The position numbers and the translations under genes were made by a program. A DNA stretch of 64,000 nt from positions 62,001 through 126,000 of the forward strand of contig MU008161.1 of assembly GCA_010909165.1 (NCBI GenBank), written 5' to 3'. The notes under the pieces are model-generated. The model saw only the letters and a program-made list of their open reading frames with translations. It made no database searches and was not told where the DNA came from. How positions within the stretch are numbered: the first letter of the stretch is position 1; each line of letters begins with the position of its first letter. Positions 24,092-35,740 of the stretch are shown here, in pieces. This DNA is from Anthoceros angustus (taxonomy: Eukaryota > Streptophyta > Anthocerotopsida > Anthocerotales > Anthocerotaceae).

Positions 24092-25100
24092 TCAGGTGCT
24101 GATACTTAATACCCATGTTAGATGTGCCCTTAAGATATCTAAACGCTCGCTTGAGACTTGTCGAGTGCTCTTGACCTGGATTTTCCAGGAACTAAGATAA
24201 TACACTGGTTGTGAAGGCGATCTCCATCCTCGTAGTTTGGATGCATAGATAAGCTTGCCAACACCTTGCCGGTAAGGGACACCAATCATCTGGTCCTTTT
24301 CTACTTGTGTAGATGGGGACATACTCATCGAGTTTCAACTCATAAGTGGTGTAGCACAGGGCTTTGTCCCTTACGACAAGTTGTTTCTACACTATCCGTG
24401 AGGTACTCGTGAGCAGTCATAACCCGAGCCTTTGCCTCTATATGTGGATACCGAGACAGCTCTGTAAGGGTCCAAGGCTTGACATTTTAAATCTCCTTGC
24501 AAGCATATCTGTAATCCTTGTAATGAATATACGCTGTTTGGCGGGGATCAAGTCATCAACGTATACACGCTGTAACAAATCACATCGCCTTTCTTGTAGA
24601 TATAAAGGCTACCATGTGCTACGCTTTTAGTGAAACCTAAAGCTAGAAGTTTAGAATCCAGCTCTACGTTCCATTTCATTGCTGACTGTTTGAAACCATA
24701 TAGGCAATTAACTGCACACATGGTCCTCTTTGATTTAATCATATCCGGAGGTTGTTGCATGTATATCTGTATCAAGCTTTCCATGGGTGAAAGCTTTTTA
24801 TCATACATTTGCAATTCATAATCATGATGTGTCGATATTGCGAGGATGACACGAAGTGTGGCTAGCTTCACTATTGGAGCAAAGGTCTCGAGATAATCAA
24901 GTCCAGGGACTTGTGAAAAACCTCGTGCTACTAGCCCCGGCTTTGCACTGTAAAGGTACCGTCACTTTCGCTTGAACACCCACTTAAATGACACCATTTT
25001 TCTGCCAGGAGGTAACTTAGCTATCTCCGATGTGCCATTTTCTATTAGTGAATTGTATTCTGACTGTATGGCTTTCTCCCACTCCTCAGGATCGCCGTCA
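24092..25100 (-). pseudogene. Ty1/copia reverse transcriptase fragment
   Basis: The minus-strand frame 24548-24871 reads the copia RT core: LATLRVILAISTHHDYELQM, IYMQQPPDMI, CLYGFKQSAMKWNVEL and LGFTKSVAHGSLYIYKK. Then 24092-24328 gives MSMSPSTQVEKDQMIGVPYR and QGVGKLIYASKL, the RT-RNase H junction typical of copia. Upstream, about 24.95-24.98 kb, a KWVFKRK-like stretch begins the RT domain. Gag, protease, integrase and both LTRs are missing and the frame is broken, so this is a dead 1-kb fragment. Confidence 0.8.
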
Positions 25101-26329
25101 TGTGGTCCGCAATGGCCGCATGTCGCATGCTGACCGCTTTCAATCTGCTAATTGTGGAATGACGGACTCTCCTTGGGGTTAGGAAATAAGCGGGTTTGTT
25201 TTTCGTAGGTATGAGGTGTAAAAGATGGGAGGAATAAGCGGATGGTACTCCTGACTGACCGGACTCGGTAGGTAACGGACCCCGGAGCCCACTCGGCGAC
25301 CACGATTGAGGTTGATTTATCACCGGATCAAAAAACCGGATAAGTACGCCAAGTAAGGTAACTTAGAAGTTGGAGCGTGAGTTAGGCGGCGGGCGCCACG
25401 GATGGTAATCAGTGGAAGACTGCACGCGCAGCATCAGACCGTAGTGCATTGCGTGGCCGTTATAAGGTATTCACGCCCGGTATCGCAAGGCAACAGAAGG
25501 CAGGCTAGGCGAACGCGAGTAAGCCATGCAGATTCTCGGCTACTACTGACATAAGAGCCGCCTTCCGCGGTGGTTACTCGAGGAGAAGCGTGAAGTGAGG
25601 TCATTCTTCCAAACAACTTCTGCGAGTCCAGATCTCACCGGGGCCGACACTGCCTGCGGGCGTTGTCTTTGGGCGATCGCCTCCGGCATCCTTCCGGGCG
25701 CAGCCTGACTTGGCGAGGAAGCAACCACACCGTGACTGAGGAGCGGAGATTAGAGCTTTGACGAATGGACGGAGTTTGGGGATGGGACGCCAAGAAAGCC
25801 AGGTGGAGCTAAGTGGGCGAATGCAACATCGCCACGTTACCACTCAGATCATATTTGAGGAGGCGAGGAGCGAGAAGGAATGCACTGATATTTCCAGCCG
25901 TCTGACCGATATCACCCAGTCCGGAGTACGCTCGAAGATGCCTGCCGGCGTCCCACCCAGTGGCCCTGGAGGACCTCAGAGGACGAATCCGAGGACGGCC
26001 AAGCAACGACGTACATTAAAGGAACTTTGTTCCCCATGCAAGTGGGGAAGATAGAGCGGAAGGACAAATGTCGGTGGACGAACCAATAAAACTAACATTG
26101 AAACATTTGCCGATAGAGGTGAGAGCAAACACAGGATCATCACCATCAAGATGCTCACCAAGGTAGATCACCCGGTGACACCCATCGTCCCGCATGCCCT
26201 GCGGTGAGGCGATTGGGGGAGGAATCGCCTTCACCGAGCTGAACGGGGCGAAGCCGGTCGAGTGCGAACAGTCCGCTCAATGACGCCGCTGATTGCGTGG
26301 GGTACGCGCGAAGCCTCCCTCAAGGAGGG
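25101..26329. other. No supported gene
   Basis: GC-balanced sequence with scattered short frames on both strands. I recognise no domain or RNA. Confidence 0.35.
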
Positions 26330-27690
26330 AAACAGCACCGGAAGGGCTGGCCCCGACCGAGGCAAGAGAAGAGCCAGAGAGGCCCGGCCCTAGAGAAAGG
26401 GTCCGGAGGAGGACGATTGGGAGGAATTTCATCTATATCGCTTGGAGCGGACCTCGCCACCGAGGGGCGGGAAGACATCCCCTGCCTCCTCCTTGGATGC
26501 CCACCGAGCAGCAACAAGATGGAGGCCACAAGATGGAGTTGGCGGCCTGGGCCTGCACTATCAGCCCAACGATAACGCATAGCTGGCTGAAGCGTGGCCT
26601 GGGCCGAACCAAGAGGCGAAAAGACGACAACACAATTTACGCAGACCTGTAAGGCTACCAGTGATGCTTCCCGCCACCTGAGGGCAAGAAGTGAGGAGGA
26701 GGCAAGACGATAGCCAAAGATGGAGGCCACCGCAAGAACTCTATCCGAGCCTGGGCCTGCCTGATGGAGAGAAAGGGCTGGGCCCTATCTTCACCACCTC
26801 CAAGCCCTGTGGAGGAGGCACCGGGCTGAGAAGGAGTTAGCCAGCCAAGGAGGGCTGGCTGGGCTGTGAGGCTCCTGATCAAAGACTCGTGACCCAAGGG
26901 TCCCGACAGGTCCGAGTTTCAGTCCGACTCGTCCCGGAGGGCAGATGGCGGCCTTTTGACTACCAGAGACGCCTGGCCACTACGCTGACTCTTCTGCATC
27001 TCCCCGGCGGCCGAAGAGGAACCCAGCACTCCTGGGGCTGGCCCCACCGGAGGCAAGAGGGAAGAGCTAGGAGGCGAGGCCCGCCCATCGAGTAAAAGGG
27101 TCCGGAGGAGGACGATTGGGAGGGATTCTGACTATAACACGCTTGAGCGGACCTCGCCACCGAGGGAAGTGTGGAAGACATCCGGCTCTCCTTGGTGCCC
27201 CCACCGGAAATACCGCAAGAAGTGGAGGCCACAAGATCGGAGTTGGCGGCTCCATGGCAGACCACCACCCAACGACAACGACAACATTGGCGCTCCCGCC
27301 GGAACCGAAGAGGCGAAGACGGCGCTTACCACAAGCAGCACCCAAGAAGCGCCTGCGTTTTGCCTCCGCCCACGGAGTGGCAAGAAGCGGAGGAGGCAGA
27401 CAAGGCGGAAGGGACGCCGCTCAAGGAGCGGGAGAGGCCATCAGCCTCATCCCGAGCTCCGCCCTTGTCTCCGACCGGGAGAGGAAAAGGGCTAGCCTGA
27501 CTCTTCACCACCTCCAAGCCCTGTGGAGGAAAAAGGGCGAGAAGGAGTTAGCGCCAAGAGGGCCAATAGAGGCTCCTGACCAAGACTGTGACCTAAGGGT
27601 CCGACAGGTCCGAGAGCCCATCCTCGATCAGTGATGGCGTCCTTGACGGATCAGAGATGCCCGCGCCTACGCCGACTTTCTCTCGGCATC
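26330..27690. repeat. Tandem duplication, ~710-bp units
   Basis: 26340-26910 and 27035-27615 are diverged direct copies. Landmarks include GGGTCCGGAGGAGGACGATT, GAGCGGACCTCGCCACCGAG, CTTCACCACCTCCAAGCCCT and the end motif CGACAGGTCCGAG, at a spacing of about 700-712 bp. Both copies contain mutually shadowing frames. No protein domain is recognisable. Confidence 0.7.
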
Positions 27691-28205
27691 TCAGCCGTAC
27701 TGAGGAAGAACGCTGGGCGAGTTTTAGCTATCGCATGGATTTATAGCTTTGGGGCTCAAGGGACAAATGAGAAGACTAAGGCGAGAGGCCACAAGAAGAT
27801 GGTGGAACTCAAGGGCGGTGGAGGCGGCCCTGAGGCGAAGGTAAGGCGGAATTTTACATACGAATGAGGAGGAGCCGGAGGCGTAACGGGAGGTTTGGTC
27901 CATTCGGCAGATCAAGGTCCTGTCATGCGAAAATCAAGCACGCATGAGGCCCAAGCACGGTCAAGACCTCCAAACCGGGAGCGCGGCGTTGTATGAGGCG
28001 GAGGTCTGGCCGATCCGGCCCAAGCGGATTTGTTGGACCAAGCCGCATTACCTCAGCATGGCCCAGCAGTAAGGGCGGGCGGAGGAAGTGGTGAAGGCCC
28101 GATTTGAAGAGGAGGAGGCCAAGCGCAAATGGGGCTTGAGGAAGACAAGTGGCTTAGAGGAAATAAGGCCAAGGTCTGTGGAGGATTTGCGCAGGCTCAG
28201 AGAAG
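27691..28205. other. No supported gene
   Basis: Plus-strand frames are broken. GC-rich, probably the upstream decayed part of the ORF that follows. Confidence 0.3.
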
Positions 28206-29132
28206 TTGCAGGCGACGAGTCGCCAGGAAGCGCCATGGCCCGTGCATCAAGGATGCCCACGAGGACAACCAAGAGATGCGTGGGGAATTGTTACAGCCCA
28301 AGAGCAAGAGGCACTGGAGAAGGGCCCATGTTGGCGACGGCAAGCGGAGCGGGACGAGGCACGTGGCCGAGCCAGGAAGGAGAAGGGAAAAGGAAAGCGA
28401 AGTAGCAGGGCCACGACTGGGGTAGTGGAAGGAACTACCGAAGGAAAGGAAGGAGCAACCGAGGTAGCCGAAACACCTACCAGAGTTGCTGAACAGACGA
28501 CGGTCGTGGAGTCCACTACCGCGGTAGCGGAAACTGCTACCGACATTGGCGCGCCCAACCCTGAAGCGGTCATGAGCGGCGCCACAGGACGCGACGTGGC
28601 ACCTCGCGAGGACATGGATCAGGCGACCAGGGGTAGCCTACGGGAGGAGGGGGTAAGCACCTCAGCACCAGCTACAGCAGGGGGTCCTATTATGTTGCGG
28701 CACATGGATGAGGAAACTTATGTTCCTCGGGTCTATATGTGAATGGGGAACGCGTGCTCAACCTCACCGTATGTGCGTGGTGGAAATAGGAGGGACTGTG
28801 GCCTACCTACTACAAGTGAGGACCAAGGATACTTCTTCCACCGCGCCCGAGTGTGGGGATTGGCCCCCTATTATGCGGAGGCGATTTTGGAGGAGTTAAG
28901 TGAGGAAGAAGTCCAGGCTTGGGTGGACGAAGAGCCGGTAATAATCCTCAGCAATTGGCGGCAAGCGGGAGAGGAGGAAGCTCAAGGGCAGGGTATGCCC
29001 CCAATTAGGACGTCCAGCAGTGACAGTGAGGTGGAAGTCTTGTGGGAAGACTCACGATCAACAAGCAGGGCAGAGGGCTCGTGGCGGGCGGCTGGAGGAC
29101 GGCGGCCGTGCGGGAAGGGCGCGCAGACATAG
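28206..29132 (+). pseudogene. Acidic ORF of the old repeat family, split by one TGA
   Basis: One frame runs 28206-28742 and, after TGA at 28740, continues in the same frame to 29132. The first part is Thr/Ala/Val/Glu-rich (TTVVESTTAVAETATD). The second reads ARVWGLAPYYAEAILEELSE, EEVQAWVDEE and SSSDSEVEVLWED. Frame-broken versions of the second part occur at about 18.0 and 20.8 kb, each followed by a TATAAGAG promoter block, and here TATAAGAGGGGC follows at 29272. It is thus the last ORF before the 3' LTR of that family. Function unknown; a gag-like or transframe structural protein is a guess. Confidence 0.5.
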
Positions 29133-29400
29133 TAATAGGTGATAGCATCCTAGGAATGGAATTTGGTTAGATGTCGCACCGACCTAGGATCGCTAATTGT
29201 AGGCTGCCTCTTCACGATAAGCTATTTTAGACCTGAAAATCTGGGGCCATGACGCCCCAGTCGATGTATAAGAGGGGCAAATTATGCCCTCAAGCATAAT
29301 TCCCCGGTTGTGCATGGATCCTCGCCACGGCGGCTACCACCGCCATGCACTGTGTTTTATTTGCACTCCACACTGGTCCTAGGACCTACAGACAAGGCTC
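29133..29400 (+). promoter_or_regulatory. LTR-like promoter block, TATAAGAGG
   Basis: GATGTATAAGAGGGGCAAAT at about 29270 follows the ORF as in the other family copies. The surroundings contain ATCCTAGGAATGGAATTTGG. LTR limits not determined. Confidence 0.4.
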
Positions 29401-29417
29401 CATGGCGCTCGGTAAGA

Positions 29418-29636
29418 ATCCAGTCTTCCACTCACACACTAAGCACGTGGAAGTGGAGTATCATTATATCCGAGGGTTAATGGCAGCTGGAAAGATATAA
29501 TTACAGTACGTGCCAACACAAGACAACCTTGCAAATATACTTACCAAAGCTCTAAGCAGAGAGCTGCACTTCAAACATGTGAAAAGTCTAGGGCTAGGAG
29601 ATTCACAGGAATTCCTAGCTGCTACGTCCACTGTCT
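29418..29636 (+). pseudogene. Ty1/copia RNase H C-terminus
   Basis: Plus-strand translation gives NPVFHSHTKHVEVEYHYIRG, one stop (TAA) in AGKI-LQYV, then YVPTQDNLANILTKALSREL and HFKHVKSLGLG, ending at a TAA near 29636. This is the invariant copia RNase H tail (TKHIEVDYHFVRE ... DIFTK). The rest of the element is absent upstream, where another repeat abuts it. Confidence 0.8.
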
Positions 29637-30266
29637 AACCTTCTCAGGCTAGAAGCCTGAGTCATAGCTGTAAGAGGAATGTTCAAAATCCAGCTCCTCT
29701 CCCGATGTCATGGAAATGGAGGCAAGTGTTCATCGTGGTCAAGGCTGCTCACAAGGTGAAGAGAAGCTCTCATCAGATTGAGGAGAGTTACGTTTCTTGC
29801 GCTCTTCGTAGGAAATTCTCTCTTCAGCCTCCAAGTCGGCTTCCTCTTCGATCCTCTGGTTCGACCCTATACACAAGCAGTGGGAGATGGTGTTAAAGAC
29901 GGCAACTGCCACAATCAGTGAGTGCTGAACACAGAAAGCAGGAAGTGGCAAATTTTAGTAACATACTGTATATGCTTATGACATGCCTTGGATAATCACG
30001 ACACTGGTGCATAGAAACCCGCCTCATAATCACCTTAGCATAGTTGAGATAGGTTATGTACCACACAGGAGTGCGAGGATGCTTGATAGAGCCATAGCTG
30101 ATAATCTTGGTTTCCGTCGACGCCACCGCCGAGAAAGCTTAAGGGCGCGATGTACCGTGGACATCATCCGAGTAGGCATACTACCAGGCTGTGATGCTCT
30201 CACGCCTCGCAGCAGCTTGGACCGCTTCATAGTTCGCCGACAAGTACCGAGGTGCCACCCATGGCG
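29637..30266. other. Copia 3' untranslated/LTR remnant and unassigned sequence
   Basis: After the RNase H stop comes sequence that could be the 3' LTR (TGTCATGGAAATGG onward). No second LTR is available for comparison. No gene. Confidence 0.3.
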
Positions 30267-30734
30267 TTAGAAGGCACATCGAGGCAAGCAGCCTGAGTAC
30301 CGCGGGTGCCTCCCTGCTCGCCCACTTCCTCGTAGTGCGAGGACGCCCCTCCTGCTCTTGTGCTCAAGATTTGCCACAACAAGGCTCGGGACTTGGGCAG
30401 CTATTCTAGGTGCGAATCTGCCTAGCTTGTCGCGGAGCTGAGGCTGGCGCTTGGGAGCAACCTCGGATAAAGGAGACGACATGGTGAGCACAACAATCTT
30501 ACGCTCCAGATGCTCAGTGAATAAAAGGCTAAGGAAATACATCAGGGTTATAAGCGGGGCGCACCTCATCTCCGGTGGCTTCACACTGGTACAATCCATG
30601 GTGCTATAACTATGAGGAAGATGGAGCGTAGGGGCGTTCGCATAGGATTGCAATCGCGTTTGGCTGATGCCAGCACCAGTCCCATGGGTAGCTCCTAAGA
30701 ATGAAGACTGGAATGAGGATAATGCTTTAGTCAT
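30267..30734 (-). CDS. Hypothetical repeat-borne ORF, MTKALSS start
   Basis: 155-aa minus-strand frame beginning MTKALSSFQSSFLGATHG, with a basic middle (SEVAPKRQPQLRDKLGRFAP). The same start (MTKALSSFESSFLGATHG) occurs at 33231, inside the second copy of a 235-bp direct repeat, where it fuses into gypsy integrase sequence. It is probably the first codons of a retroelement gag whose 5' leader is the direct repeat. No domain recognised. Confidence 0.35.
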   Translation of the reverse strand: MTKALSSFQSSFLGATHGTGAGISQTRLQSYANAPTLHLPHSYSTMDCTSVKPPEMRCAPLITLMYFLSLLFTEHLERKIVVLTMSSPLSEVAPKRQPQLRDKLGRFAPRIAAQVPSLVVANLEHKSRRGVLALRGSGRAGRHPRYSGCLPRCAF

Positions 30735-30919
30735 GACCTACTCAACAAGTGCGAGTATTGATATTATGTTGATATCATGACTAAGGGTTTAGGGGTTTGG
30801 TTGATAAATAATCCTAAGCTATGTTGAGTTAGGTTACACTGCTTCTTCATTAGGGTTGTGACTCTATATGGATAGACACAACGCTTAGTTTAAGTTTAAG
30901 TTATCCTTCGCATAAGTGA
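30684..30919 (-). repeat. 235-bp direct repeat, copy 1
   Basis: Nearly identical to 33180-33415, with shared CATGGGTAGCTCCTAAGAAT, TATTGATATTATGTTGATAT and GTTTAAGTTTAAGTTATCC. The pair brackets the shorter copy of the gypsy 3' end. Confidence 0.85.
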
Positions 30920-30949
30920 CCACCGAGAACCGCCTATCATGGAGGTGCA

Positions 30950-33172
30950 TTTGATGATGTGAATCACACCATGTGGAGGTGATCAGTGGAAGATCTCTTC
31001 CACACCTTGGCAGGTCTTCATAAGCGTGAAGATGCGTACCAAAGAAAACCGGAGCGACGCGAGAGGCCACCATCGAGAGGCATGTAGAGCTCCTGATCGT
31101 CGGATCGGGCGAATAACGCCGAGGAGTTGCAGCTCGGCCTTACCAGAATGCACAACATTAAACCAGGCACCGTAAGGTGCGTATGGTGGATTGACGAGAG
31201 TAGAACGGCAGCAGAGGCCCGCGAGAGAGAAAACACGACGGAACGAGTCTCAAACATCTCGCCATACCAGCTCAGACGTAGTGTAATCGTGTCGGCGTGT
31301 ATCACCTACCAGCCAAAGGTAGCATCCTGCTACCCGGGCCCGCCCGACCTTCACCGCAACAAGAAAACAAAGTAAAGGAAATTCACCATGCCAACACCTG
31401 CATACAAGCCAGCCAGCTACCACGCAGGGCGGCGCACCTGCAACGACCAAAGGGCTGCCTACACGGCTGCCTGGAGTTGGTAAATCCGTGACCTGCTGCA
31501 GCACCCACACACATTGCAATCGCTCTGAGCCACATGCACACCAAAACCTTGCATTCCAATCAGAATCCAGCAACACCGCGGTTTTGGCGTGAGTCTCAAG
31601 AACATTCCCTTTCCACGGACTTCGACAACTGGTTGTTGCAGCTGCCATCGCCAGTCTTGAGGTCTTGGCCGCCATCATGAGAAGCACCTCCTCTCGGTGT
31701 GATGAGGCCACCACCGTGATCCTTTGGCTGCAGCAGCCTCATGATGTAGCCCACGAGCCACCCGCCGGGTTTGCGGTTCTAGAAATGACCTAAATGGCCT
31801 AATAACCTATCCTGATAATGTCAGTTAAATAGCTTCATATGGGGTAAGCTAATTAATAGCTATTTCCTAATGGCTAAAATCACATATATAGCCAGCCTAC
31901 CTCTAGGCTACTATATATATTCTTGTAAACAAGTCTGGTGCCACGACAGCCGTAAGGCATCACCGGCTGTTGGGCACACAAGGTACGTGCATCCCGGCCC
32001 AGTCCGGCCCGACCTTCAGCTGACAAGAAAACAGGGCAAAAGGAAATTCTGTCCATGCCACACACCCCCAGCTGATGGACGGGCTAGAAGAAAGGCAGCA
32101 TGGACGAAGAAGGAGAACTGGAATTATCCAGCACCTGGAAGGAAAGAATAAGGAAACCCCAAACAGCATCAGCATCACAGCCATGCTCAAGCACGATTGC
32201 AACGCTATGGGGCCATAGCACCACACGAGAATGGCAGATGCCACATGAACCCAATTGTGACTAGCAGCCATGAAACCTTGCAATGCAATCACATCCATCT
32301 TCACAACTGAAAACGAATTGAAACAGTCACACCTGAGTAGCAGTTTCAGCACACTTTGAACAATACCAAAGTTGCTCAGGAACCTCAGCCAAAGGTGGCT
32401 GCAAGCAGAAAAGGTGGAACCCCCATTGCATCCATCACAAAGCAGCATGAGCTCAAGGCCATCCGTGCGGCTGCAGATCTGGCATGGGTAATCCCGGGAT
32501 CCAATCAGCTGTTACAATGGTGGGGTCAAGGTTAGGAGATGGCACGGGCACAATTTTGGTGTGATCAGAAATGACCCTGCCATCAGATCCCTGCAGCACC
32601 AACACTCCATTGGACTTGACCTCCTGATCCTAAGCACATGTCTGCTGCTGGAAGTCTCAAGAGTGTCAGCTGTTTACGTTGAAGATACACAAAATCCCTG
32701 GAATTTCTTAAGCTTGGGCCTGAAGCTCCGCTGGGCGACTTTAGTGTGTCCCTGCAATGTGCAAATTTTCCATAGCCATCGGCATCACTGACGGAAAAGG
32801 GCAGCCCTGTCACCTATCATCCTAGCCCAAGTGGCTGGATCATCCAGCGAGACCACACGGCTGTTTAGCGATGGAGCTAGGTGGAACAGGCTCCTGCCAA
32901 AAGAAGGAAATAGGGTGAGAAATGAGCTAGGAAGCGTGCGGCTCATTCGGTACCCCATCAATATATAAGGCAGCATGATGTCCCAATCCCCTTCTGCTGC
33001 AGACAGAGCTATGGAGGCCCTTTTGATGGTTTGAACCATCCTCTCAGCCAACCTGTCGGCCTGAGGGTGGTCCCTGCTGGTCCTCCTGTGGTCAATTAGT
33101 GCCACATCCAACAGGTCTTGGAATTCCTCGAATTCGAACCTTGGTCGTGAGACACTGCGAACTGCCAAAGAC
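30950..33172 (-). pseudogene. Truncated second copy of the methyltransferase-gypsy 3' end
   Basis: 30950-31290 matches 34190-34510, 31370-31970 matches 34600-35210 (LTR-like), and 31970-33172 matches 35210-36436 (end of pol). In minus orientation it encodes integrase text (LLDVALIDHRRTSRDHPQAD, DWDIMLPYILMGYRMSRT) and then a PHD finger region. The finger shows YPCQIC, LMLLCDGCNGG, and after a +1 shift FHLFC, PPLAEVPE and LWYCSKC. The copy stops abruptly at about 33172, where the 235-bp repeat begins. The PHD cysteines are better preserved here than in the longer copy. Confidence 0.75.
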
Positions 33173-33179
33173 CAAATTC

Positions 33180-33415
33180 CATGGGTAGCTCCTAAGAATG
33201 AAGACTCGAATGAGGATAATGCTTTAGTCATGACCTACTCAACAAGTGCGAGTATTGATATTATGTTGATATCATGACTAAGGGTTTAGGGGTTTGGTTG
33301 ATAAATAATCCTAAGCTATGTTGAGTTAGGTTAAGTACCGTTTCATTAGGGTTGTGACTCTATATGGATAGACACAACGTTTAGTTTAAGTTTAAGTTAT
33401 CCTTTCGCATAAGCA
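33180..33415 (-). repeat. 235-bp direct repeat, copy 2
   Basis: Partner of 30684-30919. One short indel cluster lies near 33335 (GTACCGTTTC against CACTGCTTCTTC). Confidence 0.85.
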
Positions 33416-33479
33416 CTTTAACATTTTCTTGATTATTAATGTATATGTGATTACTTAATGTTATAATTATTCTACATAA

Positions 33480-34540
33480 TCCATGTAAATCTTCAAGGAA
33501 GGCCAAGAGGGGAAGATGGCTCGATGCAGCGGGACGTCGAGCTTTAGGAGGCGAGTCCGAACTTAGAGGTGCGGACTCTTGGGGCGGGGGCGGACCCAGA
33601 AGTCCGTCCTCCAACGTTAAGGGGGGGCTTGGTTGGGGAACAGACCCAACAAGCCCAAGGTAGACGAACCTCGGACGGACCCGGTGGTAGGGGACCCACC
33701 ATAGCACAAGGGGGCAGCACAGAGATCACGGTACAGCTGTCAGCTGAGCCAGAGGGAGATTTAATAGTGACAGCGGTTGTCAGCCCACCCCTGGTGGCAC
33801 AGCCTGACCGGATTTGACGAAGGGATAGGGCCTCTGCGGGACTGCGGGGTCAAGAATAATCAGATTGGGCGCCCCTCAGGTGCCAGAGTTAGGGATTGGG
33901 CTGCCAGAGTTTGGGGTCACCACAACAGAGCTCACCGCCAGACGGAGGTAGACACGCCAGGGATTCCAGCGCACTATGCTGCGGTATAGGTAGTCAAGCA
34001 CAAAGCCAATTTTAGGGATGTAATAAAGGTAACGCTTGGAAGCGTGATAAGAGGGGTTTGCCATCCCAGACAGGATTTTTCTTTAGGGTTGATGCTGCTG
34101 TACATCTGCCAGCCGAGAGCCAAGTGCTAGCGCTAGTCCCAAGTCACTGAGCGGGCGGACTACTCTGGAGAGAACTATCCAGGTTTTGATGATGAACCCC
34201 CTAACATGTGGAGGTGATTGCAGGTGTGGAAGATCTGCGACCCTTGCTCTTCAAGGGCAGGACAGCGGCAGCCAGCAAACCGGAGCGGACGCGAGAGGCC
34301 AGCCATCAGAGAGGGCATGTAGAGCCCGGACTGGTCGGATCGGCGGAAGCGAACGCCGAGGAGTTGCGTACCGCCTAATGCACAATATTAAACCAAAATC
34401 AGAAGGTGCATGTGATGAGTAGAACGGCAGAGAGGCCTCCGGGCGAGAGAGAAAACACTGGGACGGGAACGAGTCCTTAAACATTCGGTCATACCAGCTC
34501 AGAGTAGTGTAACTGCGTGTCGTGCGTATCACCTACCGTT
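33480..34540 (+). repeat. Repeat family Q copy (3' end, promoter and leader)
   Basis: GTCCGGAC-type GC-rich sequence, then GTAATAAAG-GTAACG, TGATAAGAGGGG at about 34047, GAGCGGGCGGACTACTC, GACCCTTGCTCTTC, GCATGTAGAGCCCGGAC and GAACGAGTCCTTAAACATTC, in the same order as 1380-1830. The last 350 bp are shared with 30950-31290. Confidence 0.5.
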
Positions 34541-34659
34541 GCACACAAGGTACGTGGCATCCCAAGGCTCCATCCGCCCGACCTTCACCGCAAATAAGAA
34601 AACAGGCAAAAGGAAATTCACCATGCCACACACCCACAAGCGCAGTCACCACGCAGGGC

Positions 34660-35188
34660 TGGCGCACTCGTGCAACACGAATCAAAGGCTGCCTACACGC
34701 CGCCTGAGTTGGTAAATCCGTGACCCGCCGCAGCACCCACACACATTGCAATCGCTCGAGCCACATGCACACCAAAACCTTGCATTCCAATCAAAATCCA
34801 GCAACACCGCGTTTTGCGTGAGTCTCAGCAACATTCCCTTTCCACGGACTTCGACAACTGGTTGTTGCAGCTGCCATCGCCAGTCTTGAGGTCTTGGCCG
34901 CCATCATGAGCAAGCACCTCCTCTCGGTGATGAGGCCACCACCTCGCGTGATCCTTTGGTCAGCAGCGGGCTTCATGATGTAGCCCACGAGCCACCTGCC
35001 GGGTTTGCAGCCCTGGTTCTAGAAATGACCTAAATGGCCTAATAACCTATCCTGATAATGTCAGTTAAATAGCTTCATATGGGGTAAGCTAATTAATAGC
35101 TATTTCCTAATGGCCAAAATCACATATATAGCCAGCCTACCTCTAGGCTACTATATATATTCTTGTGAAACAAGTCTGGTGCCACGAC
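34660..35188 (-). repeat. 3' LTR-like block of the gypsy element
   Basis: Matches 43431-43971 with small indels: shared GTTGGTAAATCCGTGACC, CCTTTCCACGGACTTCGACA, GACCTAAATGGCCTAATAAC and GCTACTATATATATTCTTGT. The last is a TATA-rich region near the minus-strand start. A third copy is at about 31425-31950. Homology with the third copy extends further left, so the true outer edge is unclear. Confidence 0.6.
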
Positions 35189-35569
35189 CGTCGTGGCGCA
35201 TCACCGGCTGTTGGGCACACAAGGTACGTGCATCCCGGCCCAGTCCGGCCCGACCTTCAGCTGCAACAAGAAAACAGGGCAAAGGAAATTCTGTCCATGC
35301 CATACACCCCCAGCTGATGGACGGCTAGAAGAAAGGCAGTGGAATTATCCAGCACCTGGAAGGAAAGAATAAGGAAACCCCAAACAGCATCAGCATCACA
35401 GCCATGCTCAAGCACGATTGCAACGCTATGGGGCCATAGCACCTGTCACACGTAGAATGGCAGATGCCACATGAACCCAATTGTGACTAGCAGCCATGAA
35501 ACCTTGCAATGCAATCACATCCATCTTCACAACTGAAAACGAATTGAAACAGTCACACCTGAGTAGCAG

Positions 35570-35740
35570 TTCAGCACACTTTGAACAATACCAAAGTTGC
35601 TCAGGAACCTCAGCCAAAGGTGGCTGCAAGCAAAAAGGTGGAACCCCCATTGCATCCATCACAAAGCAGCATGAGCTCGCGTCATCCGTTGCGGCTGCAG
35701 ATCTGGGTAATCCGCTGGTGGGATCCAATCAGCTGTTACA
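35570..35740 (-). pseudogene. PHD finger at the C-terminus of gypsy pol
   Basis: Directly after the integrase C-terminal text (CHLPNLDPTIVTADWIPP) the minus strand encodes a Cys4-His-Cys3 pattern in shifting frames: a first C pair, CDGC, then (after shifts) FCLQPPLAEVPEQ and LWYCSKCAE. CDGC, a bulky-H-x-F-C and W-Y-C-x-x-C are the diagnostic parts of PHD fingers, which read histone H3 tails. It stands where many plant gypsy integrases carry a chromodomain, so a targeting role is a reasonable inference. The 32.34-32.48 kb copy shows the full cysteine set. Confidence 0.75.
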
